Source: Paraprevotella sp.
Lineage (GTDB): Bacteria; Bacteroidota; Bacteroidia; Bacteroidales; Bacteroidaceae
Direction: 5' to 3'
Assembly: GCA_017937925.1 (NCBI GenBank)
Contig: JAGBCQ010000020.1
Span: 1 to 64,000, forward strand
Length of the DNA stretch: 64,000 nt
The position numbers and the translations under genes were made by a program. This document shows positions 51,892 to 61,489 of this stretch, piece by piece. The notes beneath the pieces were generated by a model. The model worked only from the letters and a program-made list of their open reading frames with translations. It had not been told where the DNA came from and ran no database searches. How positions within the stretch are numbered: the first letter of the stretch is position 1; every line of letters starts with the position of its first letter.

Positions 51892-52887
51892 ATGAAAAAG
51901 ATAATTACCACCTTATTCTTTCTTATTTTTATATCTTTTCTCTCTGTTAAGGTCGCCGCTCAAGAACAAGCTAAACCCAAAAGCGGTGAGGGCGTTTCGG
52001 CTTTCTTGAAACGTCATGGCTACACCAGCAAAGCAGCCAGAGAAGAATTCAAGCAGATTAACAAAGGGAAGTTGACTAAAGATGGTGGTTTGATGATGGG
52101 TAAAACTTACCGTTTACCATCAACTTCAACTAAAGGAAAGAGTGGTAAGGTTGGTACGGTTGTCACAGAACCTCTTTTTGGGAAAGACTTACAAAAAGTA
52201 ACCATAAAATCTAATGAACTTTCGGGCGCTTGCCTGTATTTAGTGAGCGGACATGGCGGTCCCGACCCCGGTGCTATAGGCAGAGTGAACGGTAGAGAAT
52301 TGCATGAAGATGAATATGCCTACGATATCGTTCTGCGACTAGCCCGCTCACTGATGGAAAAGGGAGCAAAAGTACATATTATCATTCAAGACAAGAAAGA
52401 TGGTATTCGTAATGACAAGTTCCTTTCCAATAGCAAACGAGAAACTTGTATGGGTAAAGCCATTCCTTTGGACCAAACGCAACGTCTTAGACAACGATGT
52501 GATGCTATCAATCGTTTGGTAAAAAAAGATAGTGAAAAATATAAACGCGCCATATTCGTCCATGTAGATAGCCGACGCAAGAAAGAACAAATAGACGTGT
52601 TTTTCTATCACGCACCTAATAGCAAATTAGGGCGTCGCCTTGCCAATAATATCCACCAAACAGTGGAGGCGAAGTATGACAAGCACCAACCAAATCGTGG
52701 CTTTACCGGAACGGTAAGCAGCAGACCGCTTTACGTTCTACGTAGGTCCAATCCTGTTGCGACCTTCCTTGAATTAGGTAATATCCAGAATGAAAAGGAC
52801 CGTAAACGATTGGTCATATCTAACAATCGCCAAGCACTTGCCGACTGGATATGTCAAGGTGTCGTAAAAGATTTCAAGAATAGATAA
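51892..52887 (+). CDS. N-acetylmuramoyl-L-alanine amidase, exported
   Basis: 331 residues from the ATG at 51892 (MKKIITTLFFLIFISFLSVKVAAQ); the open frame starts 12 codons earlier but those come before the signal peptide. Residues 30-75 resemble a short LysM-like or peptidoglycan-binding segment. The zinc amidase (Amidase_3) domain has the family landmarks: LVSGHGGPDPGAIG with the first histidine, ELHEDEYAYDIVLRL with the catalytic-site glutamate, AIFVHVDSR with the second histidine, and TFLELGNIQNEKDRKRL with the C-terminal glutamate. It cleaves the bond between muramic acid and the stem peptide in the periplasm. Confidence 0.9.
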   Translation: MKKIITTLFFLIFISFLSVKVAAQEQAKPKSGEGVSAFLKRHGYTSKAAREEFKQINKGKLTKDGGLMMGKTYRLPSTSTKGKSGKVGTVVTEPLFGKDLQKVTIKSNELSGACLYLVSGHGGPDPGAIGRVNGRELHEDEYAYDIVLRLARSLMEKGAKVHIIIQDKKDGIRNDKFLSNSKRETCMGKAIPLDQTQRLRQRCDAINRLVKKDSEKYKRAIFVHVDSRRKKEQIDVFFYHAPNSKLGRRLANNIHQTVEAKYDKHQPNRGFTGTVSSRPLYVLRRSNPVATFLELGNIQNEKDRKRLVISNNRQALADWICQGVVKDFKNR

Positions 52888-52895
52888 CATCATAA

Positions 52896-52942
52896 AAGAG
52901 TGGGTTGCGCATGATGACGACAACCCACTCTTCTTTTTCTTT
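52896..52942 (+). terminator. Terminator after the amidase gene
   Basis: A perfect 12-bp stem (52896-52907 with 52921-52932) followed by a T-rich tail on the plus strand. Confidence 0.85.
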
Positions 52943-52960
52943 CACGCTGTTTATATGCAA

Positions 52961-54070
52961 CTATTTCTTTGTTTCAACTATCTTAGTAGGTTCCATTGAC
53001 TCATTACGATAGTTTGTTTGCTCTACGACGTTATTTGCTAAACTCATGAACGCCTGTCCTACAAGACTCTCACCATTCAATGCCTCAGGTGTACCATTAT
53101 CACCGTTCTCACAAATACTCTGTACAATAGGAATCTGTCCTAGAAGTGGCACATTCATTTCTTCCGCCAAATTCTTAACGCCCTCTTTTCCGAACAAGTA
53201 ATATTTGTTTTGAGGCAACTCGGAAGGCGTGAACCATGCCATATTCTCTACCAAACCAAGAATAGGTACGTTGACTTTCTCGTTCTGATACATATTGATT
53301 CCTTTTCTAGCATCGGCCAAAGCCACCTTTTGTGGCGTACTGACAACGACCGCACCGGTAATGGGAAGTGTCTGCACTAAAGTAAGATGTATGTCACTTG
53401 TTCCGGGAGGTGTATCTAGGATGAAAAAGTCCAAATCCCCCCAATCGGCATCCCCTATCAACTGTTTCAAGGCATTACAAGCCATCGCACCTCGCCAGAG
53501 TGTGGCCTGATCGGGATTGACAAAGAAACCAATGGACAACATCTTCACTCCATAGTTTTCTATTGGTACAATCAAATCACGACCGTTAATATTCTCTGAA
53601 TACGGACGGGCATCTTCAACTTGGAACATTTTGGGCATACTCGGGCCAAAAATATCGGCATCAAGCAATCCTACTTTGTAACCCATCTTTGCCAAGGCTA
53701 CAGCAAGATTGGCTGCAACTGTAGATTTTCCTACGCCTCCTTTGCCGGATGAAACAGCAATGATATTCTTCACTCCCGGCAACAATTGTCCCACCTCCGG
53801 GCGCGGTGCTTGCAAGGTTTTTGTATGAATTTCCACCTCTACATCCTTACTTACATAAGCATGTATCGCCGCTTCTGCAGCCTTTACCAATGATTTCAAG
53901 AATGGATTGGTGGGCTTATCAAAAATCAGAGAGAAACTGACATGAAGACCGCTGATACGCAAGTCATCCTCAACCATCTCCATTTCTATAATATTTTTTC
54001 CTGTTCCGGGATAACGCACCGTTGCCAGCGCATCCATAATCATCTTTGGATATATATTCATCTGTGGCAT
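52961..54070 (-). CDS. mrp: Mrp/ApbC-type iron-sulfur cluster carrier ATPase
   Basis: 369 residues. An N-terminal MIP18-like domain (about 1-90, IMDALATVRYPGTGKNIIEMEMVEDDLRISG) is joined to the Mrp/NBP35 P-loop ATPase: deviant Walker A SGKGGVGKSTVAANLA, then DADIFGPSMPKMF, TPPGTSDIHLTL and LVENMAWF. The usual CxxC of the ATPase domain is not evident (NMAWFTPSELPQNKYYLFGKEG), as in many Bacteroidetes copies. It is thought to deliver Fe-S clusters. It lies 12 bases after trmB. Confidence 0.92.
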   Translation of the reverse strand: MPQMNIYPKMIMDALATVRYPGTGKNIIEMEMVEDDLRISGLHVSFSLIFDKPTNPFLKSLVKAAEAAIHAYVSKDVEVEIHTKTLQAPRPEVGQLLPGVKNIIAVSSGKGGVGKSTVAANLAVALAKMGYKVGLLDADIFGPSMPKMFQVEDARPYSENINGRDLIVPIENYGVKMLSIGFFVNPDQATLWRGAMACNALKQLIGDADWGDLDFFILDTPPGTSDIHLTLVQTLPITGAVVVSTPQKVALADARKGINMYQNEKVNVPILGLVENMAWFTPSELPQNKYYLFGKEGVKNLAEEMNVPLLGQIPIVQSICENGDNGTPEALNGESLVGQAFMSLANNVVEQTNYRNESMEPTKIVETKK

Positions 54071-54081
54071 CTTGATGTTTA

Positions 54082-54861
54082 TTATTTAGAAGTTTCCAAA
54101 CCGCTTCGTTTACTGCGGTTATAACTGCGATAATCGTCCAATTCAATTTCAACATCGGGTTCAACCAAATCCCCTGTTGAGGGTAATAGGAAACGAAGAT
54201 ATTTGATATTCAATCCGCGGTCAAGCCATTGTTGTTCATAATACGTCTGGATACTTAAGATACGTGCTTCTTCGCTTTCAGGCTGCTCTGTCAACGAACT
54301 ATGGTATAAGTCTGTGGTTGAAAATTCTACAGGCAGATTATTTTTCTCAACCATGTAAGTGGTATAGGTAAAAAGGAAATTTGAGTCTGTCTTCAAATGA
54401 ATCCGTCCTTCCTCCTTCAAGAAACGACGATAGCGTTGCATGAAATAAGTGGAAGTCAGTCGCTTTGTAACTTTTTTCATTTGCGGGTCACTAAAAGTCA
54501 ACCAAATTTCTGCCACTTCACCGGCGGCGAAAAACCGGTCTATAATCTCTATGTTTGTACGTAAAAAAGCCACATTCTTCAATCCCTCTTTCATAGATTC
54601 TGTCGCACCGGTCCACATTCTGGCTCCTTTTATATCAACGCCTATAAAGTTCTTATCGGGATAGAGACGTGCTAAACCGACAGTGTACTCTCCCCTGCCA
54701 CAGCCTAATTCCAATACGATTGGATTATCATTATGAAAAAAATCTTCATGCCAACGTCCTTTCATATCAAAAGGCACATCGTCCATGACTGAATATGGAT
54801 ATTCAAACACGTGCGGATAATTCGCCATGTCTGCAAACTTCGCTAATTTACCTTTTCCCAT
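54082..54861 (-). CDS. trmB: tRNA (guanine-N7-)-methyltransferase
   Basis: 259 residues. The SAM site is [37 protein letters not shown], followed by [21 protein letters not shown], the TrmB signature (usually FPDPWPKxRH; here [13 protein letters not shown]), and the C-terminal [13 protein letters not shown]. It makes m7G46 in the variable loop of tRNA. The deviation in the signature block is common for Bacteroidetes members but I cannot verify that here. Confidence 0.9.
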   Translation of the reverse strand: MGKGKLAKFADMANYPHVFEYPYSVMDDVPFDMKGRWHEDFFHNDNPIVLELGCGRGEYTVGLARLYPDKNFIGVDIKGARMWTGATESMKEGLKNVAFLRTNIEIIDRFFAAGEVAEIWLTFSDPQMKKVTKRLTSTYFMQRYRRFLKEEGRIHLKTDSNFLFTYTTYMVEKNNLPVEFSTTDLYHSSLTEQPESEEARILSIQTYYEQQWLDRGLNIKYLRFLLPSTGDLVEPDVEIELDDYRSYNRSKRSGLETSK

Positions 54862-54877
54862 TTATTACATTTTAAAA

Positions 54878-54931
54878 GTCATTCTGAACGGAGCTCGTAT
54901 CCTATAGATTCTTCACTACGTTCAGAATGAC
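54878..54931. repeat. 54-bp inverted-repeat element (GTCATTCTGAACG family)
   Basis: GTCATTCTGAACG (54878-54890) pairs perfectly with CGTTCAGAATGAC (54919-54931) around a 28-base centre that includes GATTCTTCACTACG. This resembles short non-coding palindromic elements with a TCATTCTGA core scattered in many bacterial genomes. It sits between trmB and an uncharacterised membrane gene; one arm of the same motif recurs at 56721-56731. Confidence 0.75.
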
Positions 54932-54977
54932 ATATTCTTACTTATATCTATCAAAGGGGACTAAACCCTGATATTTA

Positions 54978-55646
54978 TTATTCTTCGGTTGCTGGGGCTT
55001 CTGTTGCTGTTTCTGCAGGAGCTTCAGCCGGTTCTTCTGTTAGTCCTTGTTCATCAGTCAATACCAATTGCTTGTAGATGCAAGCCATACATCCTAAAGA
55101 GATAGCCTGAGTTATTAAAAGAGCAATCACTAACCACAATAACGGCCAGAATAATTCTCCTAACCATTGTGCGATTATATTCAGCAATAGGTTAATAAAA
55201 AATAGTATAAGACCAACAAAGAAAATAGACCATTTATTGCCATAAGTTGCTTTGTTACTTCTTATCATCGCCTCACCGGGTGCTACACCTTTATCTAATA
55301 AGATGTAAAGTGCTAATGACCATCCTAAAGCAATGATGATACCGGGAACAATCATAAAGAACAATGCCGGAATAATAGCCAAACCCATCAATCCTATCAA
55401 TGTAAAATATTCACCCATATATTTACGGTACTTACCATCAAAAATAAAGAAAGGAGAAATAACTTTTCCCTTACTTAATTCCAATGGAATTGTATTTATG
55501 GCAATGGTAGTTCCAACATTTAAATAAGGAATCCAAATAGTAATAATCCACAAAAACAATGCTCCTACTAATGATGCGGCATTCTTTACACCAATTTCAC
55601 ATCCGCCTTTAACGACCTCAATAACATTCAATGATTTCTTTTCCAT
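54978..55646 (-). CDS. Integral membrane protein of unknown function
   Basis: 222 residues with about five hydrophobic segments (roughly 20-42, 76-105, 107-117, 138-160, 163-190) and a 30-residue acidic, alanine-rich tail (EEPAEAPAETATEAPATEE). The body resembles DUF975-type or glycerophosphodiesterase-membrane-domain proteins, without a catalytic motif. No operon partner is obvious: 31 bases separate it from ilvE downstream. Confidence 0.75.
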   Translation of the reverse strand: MEKKSLNVIEVVKGGCEIGVKNAASLVGALFLWIITIWIPYLNVGTTIAINTIPLELSKGKVISPFFIFDGKYRKYMGEYFTLIGLMGLAIIPALFFMIVPGIIIALGWSLALYILLDKGVAPGEAMIRSNKATYGNKWSIFFVGLILFFINLLLNIIAQWLGELFWPLLWLVIALLITQAISLGCMACIYKQLVLTDEQGLTEEPAEAPAETATEAPATEE

Positions 55647-55676
55647 AATAGTTGATTTTAGTTAATAATGATATAA

Positions 55677-56702
55677 TTAAGCATCTATAATCACCTTTGT
55701 CCATCCATGCACATCCGGTTCAATACCATATTGTATATTGCGCAAATGGTTATAGAGTTTTGTAGAAACCGGACCCGGTTTACCATCCTTGCTGATGACG
55801 TAACTCTTTTTGTTCTCCAAATCATCAATACGCTCAATCGGACTGATGACAGCTGCTGTACCACACGCACCGGCTTCCTCAAATGTAGCTAACTCTTCTT
55901 CAGGAATCTGACGACGTTCTACAGTCATACCCATATCCTCTGCCAATTGCATCAAACTCTTATTGGTAATTGACGGCAAAATGGATGAAGATTTTGGAGT
56001 AACGTATGTATTGTTTTTGATACCAAAGAAGTTGGCAGCACCACACTCGTCAATGTATTTTTTCTCTTTTGCATCGAGATAGAACTCACAAGAATATCCT
56101 AAATCATGCGCCATTTTGTTGGCTCTCAAACTTGCCGCATAGTTGCCACCCACCTTATAAATACCAGTTCCTAACGGAGCTGAGCGGTCGAACTCACGGA
56201 TAATGACGTAAGGATTAGTCGCAAAACCTCCTTTGAAATACGGACCTACCGGAGTGACAAAAATCACGAACATATACTCATTGGCAGGATGTACGCCCAC
56301 TTGGGCTCCCGTTCCAATCAAAAGCGGACGAATATAAAGCGTCGCACCACTTTCGTATGGCGGAATGAAGCGTTCGTTCAGACGCACCACTTTAGTTACC
56401 ATCTCTTCAAATCGTTCTGTTGGCAACTCCGGCATTAAGATTCCACGACAAGTACTTTGCAAACGCGCTGCATTCTCATCCATGCGGAACACACGGACTT
56501 TACCATCAGGACAACGGTATGCTTTCAATCCCTCAAAAGCCTCTTGACCATAATGCAAACAAGTTGCAGCCATGTGTATGTTGATAGTTGCTTCAGAGCA
56601 AACCTCAATTTCTCCCCATTCTCCGTTGCGATAATAGCAACGTACATTATAATCTGTCGGCATATAGCCGAATGATAAGTTGGACCAATCTATCTCTTTC
56701 AT
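55677..56702 (-). CDS. ilvE: Branched-chain amino acid aminotransferase
   Basis: 341 residues, the length of the longer (eukaryote-like) fold-type IV enzyme. Motifs: LHYGQEAFEGLKAYRCPDGKVRVFR near the start, the PLP lysine in GIYKVGGNYAASLRANKMAHDLGY, and DECGAANFFGI with EEAGACGTAAVISPI for cofactor phosphate binding. It makes or breaks down leucine, isoleucine and valine. Confidence 0.96.
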   Translation of the reverse strand: MKEIDWSNLSFGYMPTDYNVRCYYRNGEWGEIEVCSEATINIHMAATCLHYGQEAFEGLKAYRCPDGKVRVFRMDENAARLQSTCRGILMPELPTERFEEMVTKVVRLNERFIPPYESGATLYIRPLLIGTGAQVGVHPANEYMFVIFVTPVGPYFKGGFATNPYVIIREFDRSAPLGTGIYKVGGNYAASLRANKMAHDLGYSCEFYLDAKEKKYIDECGAANFFGIKNNTYVTPKSSSILPSITNKSLMQLAEDMGMTVERRQIPEEELATFEEAGACGTAAVISPIERIDDLENKKSYVISKDGKPGPVSTKLYNHLRNIQYGIEPDVHGWTKVIIDA

Positions 56703-56720
56703 CGTCTGTTGTTTTATTTA

Positions 56721-56731
56721 GTCATTCTGAA
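56721..56731 (+). repeat. Half-copy of the GTCATTCTGAA element
   Basis: GTCATTCTGAA upstream of ilvE matches one arm of the inverted element at 54878-54931; the second arm is missing, so it may be a relic or chance. Confidence 0.35.
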
Positions 56732-56795
56732 AGACAAAAATACGGAAAAAAGCCAAAAGTCGGTATGCTAAAGCGATTTTTATTACACTTTATCA

Positions 56796-57008
56796 CTATT
56801 TTTCGTCATCTGCCAAAACTTTCTTTATTTCTTCCTCTGTTGCATAGAGTTTATCTTTGCAATAAGCTATCAATTGCTTTGCCTCTTTCAGGAGTTCTGT
56901 CAAACTATCGATACTAGTTTCACCACGTTCTACTTGACGGACAATGTCCTCCAATCTCAACATAGCTTGTTCGTAAGTCATTTTTTCTTTTCCCATATCT
57001 CGTTTCAT
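56796..57008 (-). CDS. xseB: Exodeoxyribonuclease VII small subunit
   Basis: 70 residues, normal size. MTYEQAMLRLEDIVRQVERGETSIDSLTELLKEAKQLIAYCKDKL is the conserved two-helix body of XseB. ATG codons at residues 1, 5 and 10 are all possible; the first is given. It lies 8 bases after xseA in one operon with mnmA. Confidence 0.93.
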   Translation of the reverse strand: MKRDMGKEKMTYEQAMLRLEDIVRQVERGETSIDSLTELLKEAKQLIAYCKDKLYATEEEIKKVLADDEK

Positions 57009-57016
57009 TATATTAT

Positions 57017-58312
57017 TTACTTCACTACCGAATGTACTTCACCTTCAGCCAATCGGGTTATTATTTCATCACCGGATTTAATATCGGCAACGCTTTTCAA
57101 AAGTTCTCCGTTACAGAAAGTCATGCTGTAGCCACGTTTTAACAGAATTGCAGGATCGGCAGCCTCACAAGTTTTCTCTAATAGGAGCAATCGTTGACGG
57201 GCACGTTCTATTCGTGCAGGTAGAATCATGTTCAACCTCTCGCCGGTTTGTTCTATCTTATGAGTTGAGTTTACCAAGAATTGATTGATGCTATGTTCCA
57301 ATCTTTGCAACAGTAAATCCATGCGATGCTCAGCTTGACTTCTTACTTGCTTAACGACAACAGACGTCTGCACCGCCAAACGTTCCAATCGAACCTTTTC
57401 CTGCTCCAAACACCTAGTACAGTTTCTTGCCAAATCATGACCAATTTGATCCAGACGTACCGCTATTTCCTGTTGATGGTTGATTAAAAAGGCGGCAGCA
57501 GCCGTTGGTGTTTTTACTCGCAGATGTGAAACGAGGTCAATCACTGTGTCATCACGTTCGTGACCAATGCCGGTTATAATAGGTATTGGGAACTGAGCGC
57601 AAGCGGCAGCTAAAAGGTAAGTATCAAAACCTGACAAATCGCTTGTCGCACCGCCACCTCTGATTATCACTACCGCGTCCCATTTCACAGTATCGTTCAA
57701 AATGGCATCCAATGCATCTAATATAGAAGGTTCCACACTTGCGCCTTGCATTATAGCCGGGAATAGGCGAACATGGAACGAAAGTCCATAGTCATTGTTT
57801 AATAATTGGTCACAAAAATCACCATAACCTGCCGCATTGGACGACGATATGACTGCTATTTTATTTGCGAACAAGGGTAAACACAAATTCTTATTATCAT
57901 TCAATATACCCTCTTTACTGAGACGTTCCAAAATCTCTCTGCGTTGCCTTGCCATATCACCCAACGTGTATGTCGGGTCAATATCGGTAACCGTCAACGA
58001 ATACCCGTATAGTTCATGAAAAGCGACACTGACCTTTACCAATACTTTTAGTCCCGAAGCAAAAGGTCTGCCTGTCTCACGCTCGAACATCGGTTTAAGC
58101 AATCGATAAATGTTCGCCCATATTGTGCCTCGCGCTTTGGCTATTAAATCTCGTCCGCTCTTGTCTTTCTCGATAAACTCCAAATAACAATGTCCATTAT
58201 ATGCTTCACGAACCTCGCTCAACTCGGCCTGTAACCAATACTCCTCATTGAGTACGTTTTCCAACGTACCTCTTACCAATCCATTAAGTTCGTGTAGAGT
58301 CAATGCTTCCAT
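57017..58312 (-). CDS. xseA: Exodeoxyribonuclease VII large subunit
   Basis: 431 residues. N-terminal OB fold with YWLQAELSEVREAYNGHCYLEFIEKD, then the catalytic core with GRPFASGLKVLVKVSVAFHELYGYSLTVTDIDPTYTLGD, IRGGGATSDLSGFDTYLLA, and ITGIGHERDDTVIDLVSHLRVKTPTAAAAFLI, and a coiled-coil C-terminus that binds XseB. It degrades single-stranded DNA. One base separates its start from the mnmA stop. Confidence 0.96.
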   Translation of the reverse strand: MEALTLHELNGLVRGTLENVLNEEYWLQAELSEVREAYNGHCYLEFIEKDKSGRDLIAKARGTIWANIYRLLKPMFERETGRPFASGLKVLVKVSVAFHELYGYSLTVTDIDPTYTLGDMARQRREILERLSKEGILNDNKNLCLPLFANKIAVISSSNAAGYGDFCDQLLNNDYGLSFHVRLFPAIMQGASVEPSILDALDAILNDTVKWDAVVIIRGGGATSDLSGFDTYLLAAACAQFPIPIITGIGHERDDTVIDLVSHLRVKTPTAAAAFLINHQQEIAVRLDQIGHDLARNCTRCLEQEKVRLERLAVQTSVVVKQVRSQAEHRMDLLLQRLEHSINQFLVNSTHKIEQTGERLNMILPARIERARQRLLLLEKTCEAADPAILLKRGYSMTFCNGELLKSVADIKSGDEIITRLAEGEVHSVVK

Positions 58313-58313
58313 C

Positions 58314-59444
58314 CTATTCCTGCAAATATGCTTGTAGTCCTTTTTGCGAACAAATATATGCGCCTCCTACCATTTTGTCGTTTATATAAAATACTGCGGA
58401 TTGCCCGGGCGTTACTGCCGAAGCTTTTGTCATAAACCGTACAAGCCACATATCTTTTTTAACCGATTCATCGGGGAAAAGGTCATCTACCTTACTTATC
58501 TTGCAGGGTATAGGGCGACTGCGATAACGTATCCTGACAGACAAATCCACATCCTCTAAATCCGTTTTATTCACAAAACGCGCGTCTGATACCAACATGG
58601 CTTCTGTCTCCAATTGTTCTGCATCACCTAAAACCACCGTATTTTTCAGGGCATTTATACGAAGGACGTATGCCGGTTTCCCTAATGCTACACCCAACCC
58701 TTTCCGCTGCCCTACGGTATAATACGGGAATCCTTCGTGCGTGCCAATAGTACGCCCTTGAACATCCACGAATTTTCCTTGACCGATGCGTTGATTGATG
58801 TCAGGGACTTGCTCAGACAAAAAGTCACGATAGTCTTTATCTATAAAGCAAACTTCCATCGACTCGCCTTCACGCGCTTTCATCTCAAAGCCCTTCTTAT
58901 CTAGGTACGCCCTGACATCCGTTTTTTTCATTCCCCCTAAAGGAAAGATGCAACGTGACAATACATCTTGTCCCAATCTCCATAAAAAGTAAGATTGGTC
59001 CTTTGACACATCTTCACCACAATGGATATAATACAGTCCGCGTTCTTCACGAACTTGTACATAATGTCCGGTGGCTATATAGTCACACTCTAATCGGTCT
59101 GCCCATTCTATCAACATACGGAACTTAAAAGTAGGATTGCACATGACACATGGATTCGGGGTTCTCCCCTGCATATATTCATCTATAAAGTTACGTACCA
59201 CCGTATTCTTAAAATCATCACGCTCGTCCGCTACATAATGCGCAATACCAAGTCTTTGTGCCAATGATTTAGCCTCCTCTATAAAGTCGGGGTGCTCCTG
59301 ATTCGGCTGCGAAAATTGACGCGGTAAGTCCCAAACTCTCATAGTAACACCTACCACTTCGTAACCTTGTTCTTGCAACATCATGCAGACCGCCGAACTA
59401 TCAATACCTCCGGACATGCCTACCAAAACTCTTTTAGTTTTCAT
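58314..59444 (-). CDS. mnmA: tRNA-specific 2-thiouridylase
   Basis: 376 residues. PP-loop [27 protein letters not shown] at the start, the first catalytic cysteine in [16 protein letters not shown], and the second in [13 protein letters not shown]; the [13 protein letters not shown] block is the family's target-binding loop. It thiolates U34 of tRNAs for Lys, Glu and Gln. First gene of the mnmA, xseA, xseB run. TACTTTTG at 59474-59481 is a possible -7 element but lacks a -33 partner. Confidence 0.96.
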   Translation of the reverse strand: MKTKRVLVGMSGGIDSSAVCMMLQEQGYEVVGVTMRVWDLPRQFSQPNQEHPDFIEEAKSLAQRLGIAHYVADERDDFKNTVVRNFIDEYMQGRTPNPCVMCNPTFKFRMLIEWADRLECDYIATGHYVQVREERGLYYIHCGEDVSKDQSYFLWRLGQDVLSRCIFPLGGMKKTDVRAYLDKKGFEMKAREGESMEVCFIDKDYRDFLSEQVPDINQRIGQGKFVDVQGRTIGTHEGFPYYTVGQRKGLGVALGKPAYVLRINALKNTVVLGDAEQLETEAMLVSDARFVNKTDLEDVDLSVRIRYRSRPIPCKISKVDDLFPDESVKKDMWLVRFMTKASAVTPGQSAVFYINDKMVGGAYICSQKGLQAYLQE

Positions 59445-59793
59445 CGCCTCTTTGCATTAACTATCTCAACAAACAAAAGTAAGCAATATTTCGCAATATC
59501 GCATTGATGAAATGGATTTCTTTAAGTTCGAAAGGAATAAATAATTTTTTTATACATTTTTCAACCTACTGAGATTGTTTCAACGCCGGACGTCCGAAAT
59601 TTTCACGCCGGACGTCTTGCGTCACGACGACAGACGTCCGACGACTTTACGACATCAGTCCGTCGCTAAAAATACATCAAGCAACTGTGTAATCATCTAA
59701 ATATCAAGACTCTGCACTTTTAAGGTTTACAATTCATCAAGAAAATAATAAAGTAAACTTTATTTACAGATAAATACAATCTCATATAAGGAC
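59445..59793. other. Intergenic region between mnmA and the mmd operon end
   Basis: About 350 bp with no gene. It holds the mnmA upstream region, the GGACGTC repeat cluster, and AT-rich DNA with a small palindrome (AATAAAGT, two bases, ACTTTATT, about 59744-59761). Confidence 0.6.
59588..59653. repeat. 22-bp-period tandem repeat, GGACGTC family, locus B
   Basis: GGACGTCC begins at 59588, GGACGTCT at 59610 and AGACGTCC at 59632: period exactly 22 bases. The family is the one at 555-642, 59 kb away; both contain CGCCGGACGTCCGA and GGACGTCTTGCGT. A fourth degenerate unit may follow. The block is GC-rich inside AT-rich intergenic DNA. Confidence 0.85.
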
Positions 59794-59836
59794 AAAAAAA
59801 AGAGTGTGCTACATTCTTATTCGTAGCACACTCTTT
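59794..59836 (-). terminator. Terminator of the mmd operon
   Basis: On the minus strand a perfect 12-bp stem (59801-59812 with 59823-59834) followed by seven T residues (59794-59800), 25 bases after the mmdB stop. Confidence 0.9.
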
Positions 59837-59859
59837 ATATCTCAATAAAAAGATTCGTC

Positions 59860-61014
59860 TTAGCTCAAGAAACCAAGCAACACACCGGCTGCAACCGCAG
59901 AACCAATCACTCCGGCTACGTTCGGTCCCATAGCGTGCATCAACAGATAGTTCTTTGAGTCGTATTCCAAACCTATGTTATGTGAAATACGTGCAGCCAT
60001 CGGAACGGCAGATACTCCGGCATTACCAATCAATGGATTGATTTTCTTATGCGCCGGCAAGAACAAGTTAAAGAACTTAACGAACAATACTCCTGAAGCC
60101 GTAGCTATGATGAACGCAAATGCTCCAAGTGCAAAAATCTTAATTGTATCCAAAGTCAAGAACTCGCTTGCTTGAGTAGAACATCCTACAGTAAGACCCA
60201 ACAACATAACGATAATGTCGTTCAATGCATTGCCGGCAGTTTTAGCCAAACGAGTTGTCTTTGTACTCTCCTTCAACAAGTTTCCGAAGAACAACATACC
60301 CAACAATGGCAAACCGGAAGGCACAATAAATGTTGTCATCAACAAACCAACTATCGGAAATATAATTTTCTCTGTTTGAGAAACTTCACGTGTAGGTTTC
60401 ATACGAATCAGGCGCTCTTTCTTTGTCGTAAGCAAACGCATCAAAGGAGGTTGTAACACTGGCACCAATGCCATATATGAATACGCACACACTGCAATAG
60501 CTCCCATCAAGTTAGGCGCCAACTTAGAGGATAAGAAGATAGCTGTCGGACCATCTGCACCACCAATAATAGCGATACCTGCTGCCTGAGCCGGTTCAAA
60601 TCCCAATGCCAATGCAATCATGTAGGCACCAAAAATACCAAACTGCGCTGACGCACCCACCAACAAAAGTTTTGGGTTGGCAATCAAAGCAGAGAAGTCG
60701 GTCATGGCACCAATTCCCAAGAAGACAAGGGGTGGGTACCAACCGGTCTTTACTCCTTGATAGAATATATTCAACACCGAATGGTCCTCATACAAACCAA
60801 TCTCCAAACCAACTGACTTGAATGGGATGTTACCCAAGATGATACCTAATCCGATAGGAATCAAGAGCAACGGTTCAAAATCCTTCTTTATGGCAAGCCA
60901 TAAGAAGAATGCTCCCACCAAAATCATAATCCAGTTTCCTAACTCAGCATTGGCAAAGCCGGTGTAAGTCAAGAAATCGGCAAATTTTGTTCCAATGAAA
61001 TCAAATATTTCCAT
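59860..61014 (-). CDS. mmdB: Sodium-pumping decarboxylase beta subunit
   Basis: 384 residues, an integral membrane protein with about nine to eleven segments. Family blocks are GIGAMTDFSALIANPKLLLVGASAQFGIF, GIAIIGGADGPTAIFLSSKLAPNLMGAIAVCAYSYMALVPVLQPP (the sodium-binding region with its aspartate) and GNAGVSAVPMAARISHNIG. It couples decarboxylation of carboxybiotin to sodium export. Three bases separate it from the biotin carrier gene. Confidence 0.95.
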   Translation of the reverse strand: MEIFDFIGTKFADFLTYTGFANAELGNWIMILVGAFFLWLAIKKDFEPLLLIPIGLGIILGNIPFKSVGLEIGLYEDHSVLNIFYQGVKTGWYPPLVFLGIGAMTDFSALIANPKLLLVGASAQFGIFGAYMIALALGFEPAQAAGIAIIGGADGPTAIFLSSKLAPNLMGAIAVCAYSYMALVPVLQPPLMRLLTTKKERLIRMKPTREVSQTEKIIFPIVGLLMTTFIVPSGLPLLGMLFFGNLLKESTKTTRLAKTAGNALNDIIVMLLGLTVGCSTQASEFLTLDTIKIFALGAFAFIIATASGVLFVKFFNLFLPAHKKINPLIGNAGVSAVPMAARISHNIGLEYDSKNYLLMHAMGPNVAGVIGSAVAAGVLLGFLS

Positions 61015-61017
61015 AGC

Positions 61018-61461
61018 TTACCCTATTGTTACCAAGATTGCACCTTCGCGAACTGAATCGCCCTTGCTTACATGAACTGCAGTCACCGTACCATCACACT
61101 CGGCATTGATGTTGTTTTCCATCTTCATTGCTTCGAGCACAACTACCGGTTGACCTTTCTTAACGGCTTGACCCACTGTTACAGCTACAGCATTGACTGT
61201 TCCCGGGAGCGGAGCGCAAACTGCGACTCCATTGCCTGCAGGCACCTCTACTTTCGGTTGTGGCTGCGCTGCCGGGGTTGTCGGAGCTTGATGAACATGA
61301 GCTACCGGACGAATTACCGGTTTATGGGTGAGGTTCATAGGACGATCCATTTCCACCTCAAAAGGAATACCATTCACTTCCACTTGCGCCTTGTTACCTT
61401 CTACCTCGTTGATTTTAACTACGTATTCAGCGCCTTTCACTTTATATTTATATTCTTTCAT
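61018..61461 (-). CDS. mmdC: Biotin carrier subunit of the decarboxylase
   Basis: 147 residues. The C-terminal 70 are a biotinyl domain with the biotinylated lysine in VLEAMKMENNI. A proline- and alanine-rich linker (about residues 55-75) joins it to an N-terminal domain of about 50 residues (EYKYKVKGAEYVVKINEVEGNKAQVEVNGIPFEVEM). It carries CO2 from the alpha to the beta subunit. Confidence 0.94.
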   Translation of the reverse strand: MKEYKYKVKGAEYVVKINEVEGNKAQVEVNGIPFEVEMDRPMNLTHKPVIRPVAHVHQAPTTPAAQPQPKVEVPAGNGVAVCAPLPGTVNAVAVTVGQAVKKGQPVVVLEAMKMENNINAECDGTVTAVHVSKGDSVREGAILVTIG

Positions 61462-61489
61462 GACTTCTATAATATTTTTATTTACTCAA

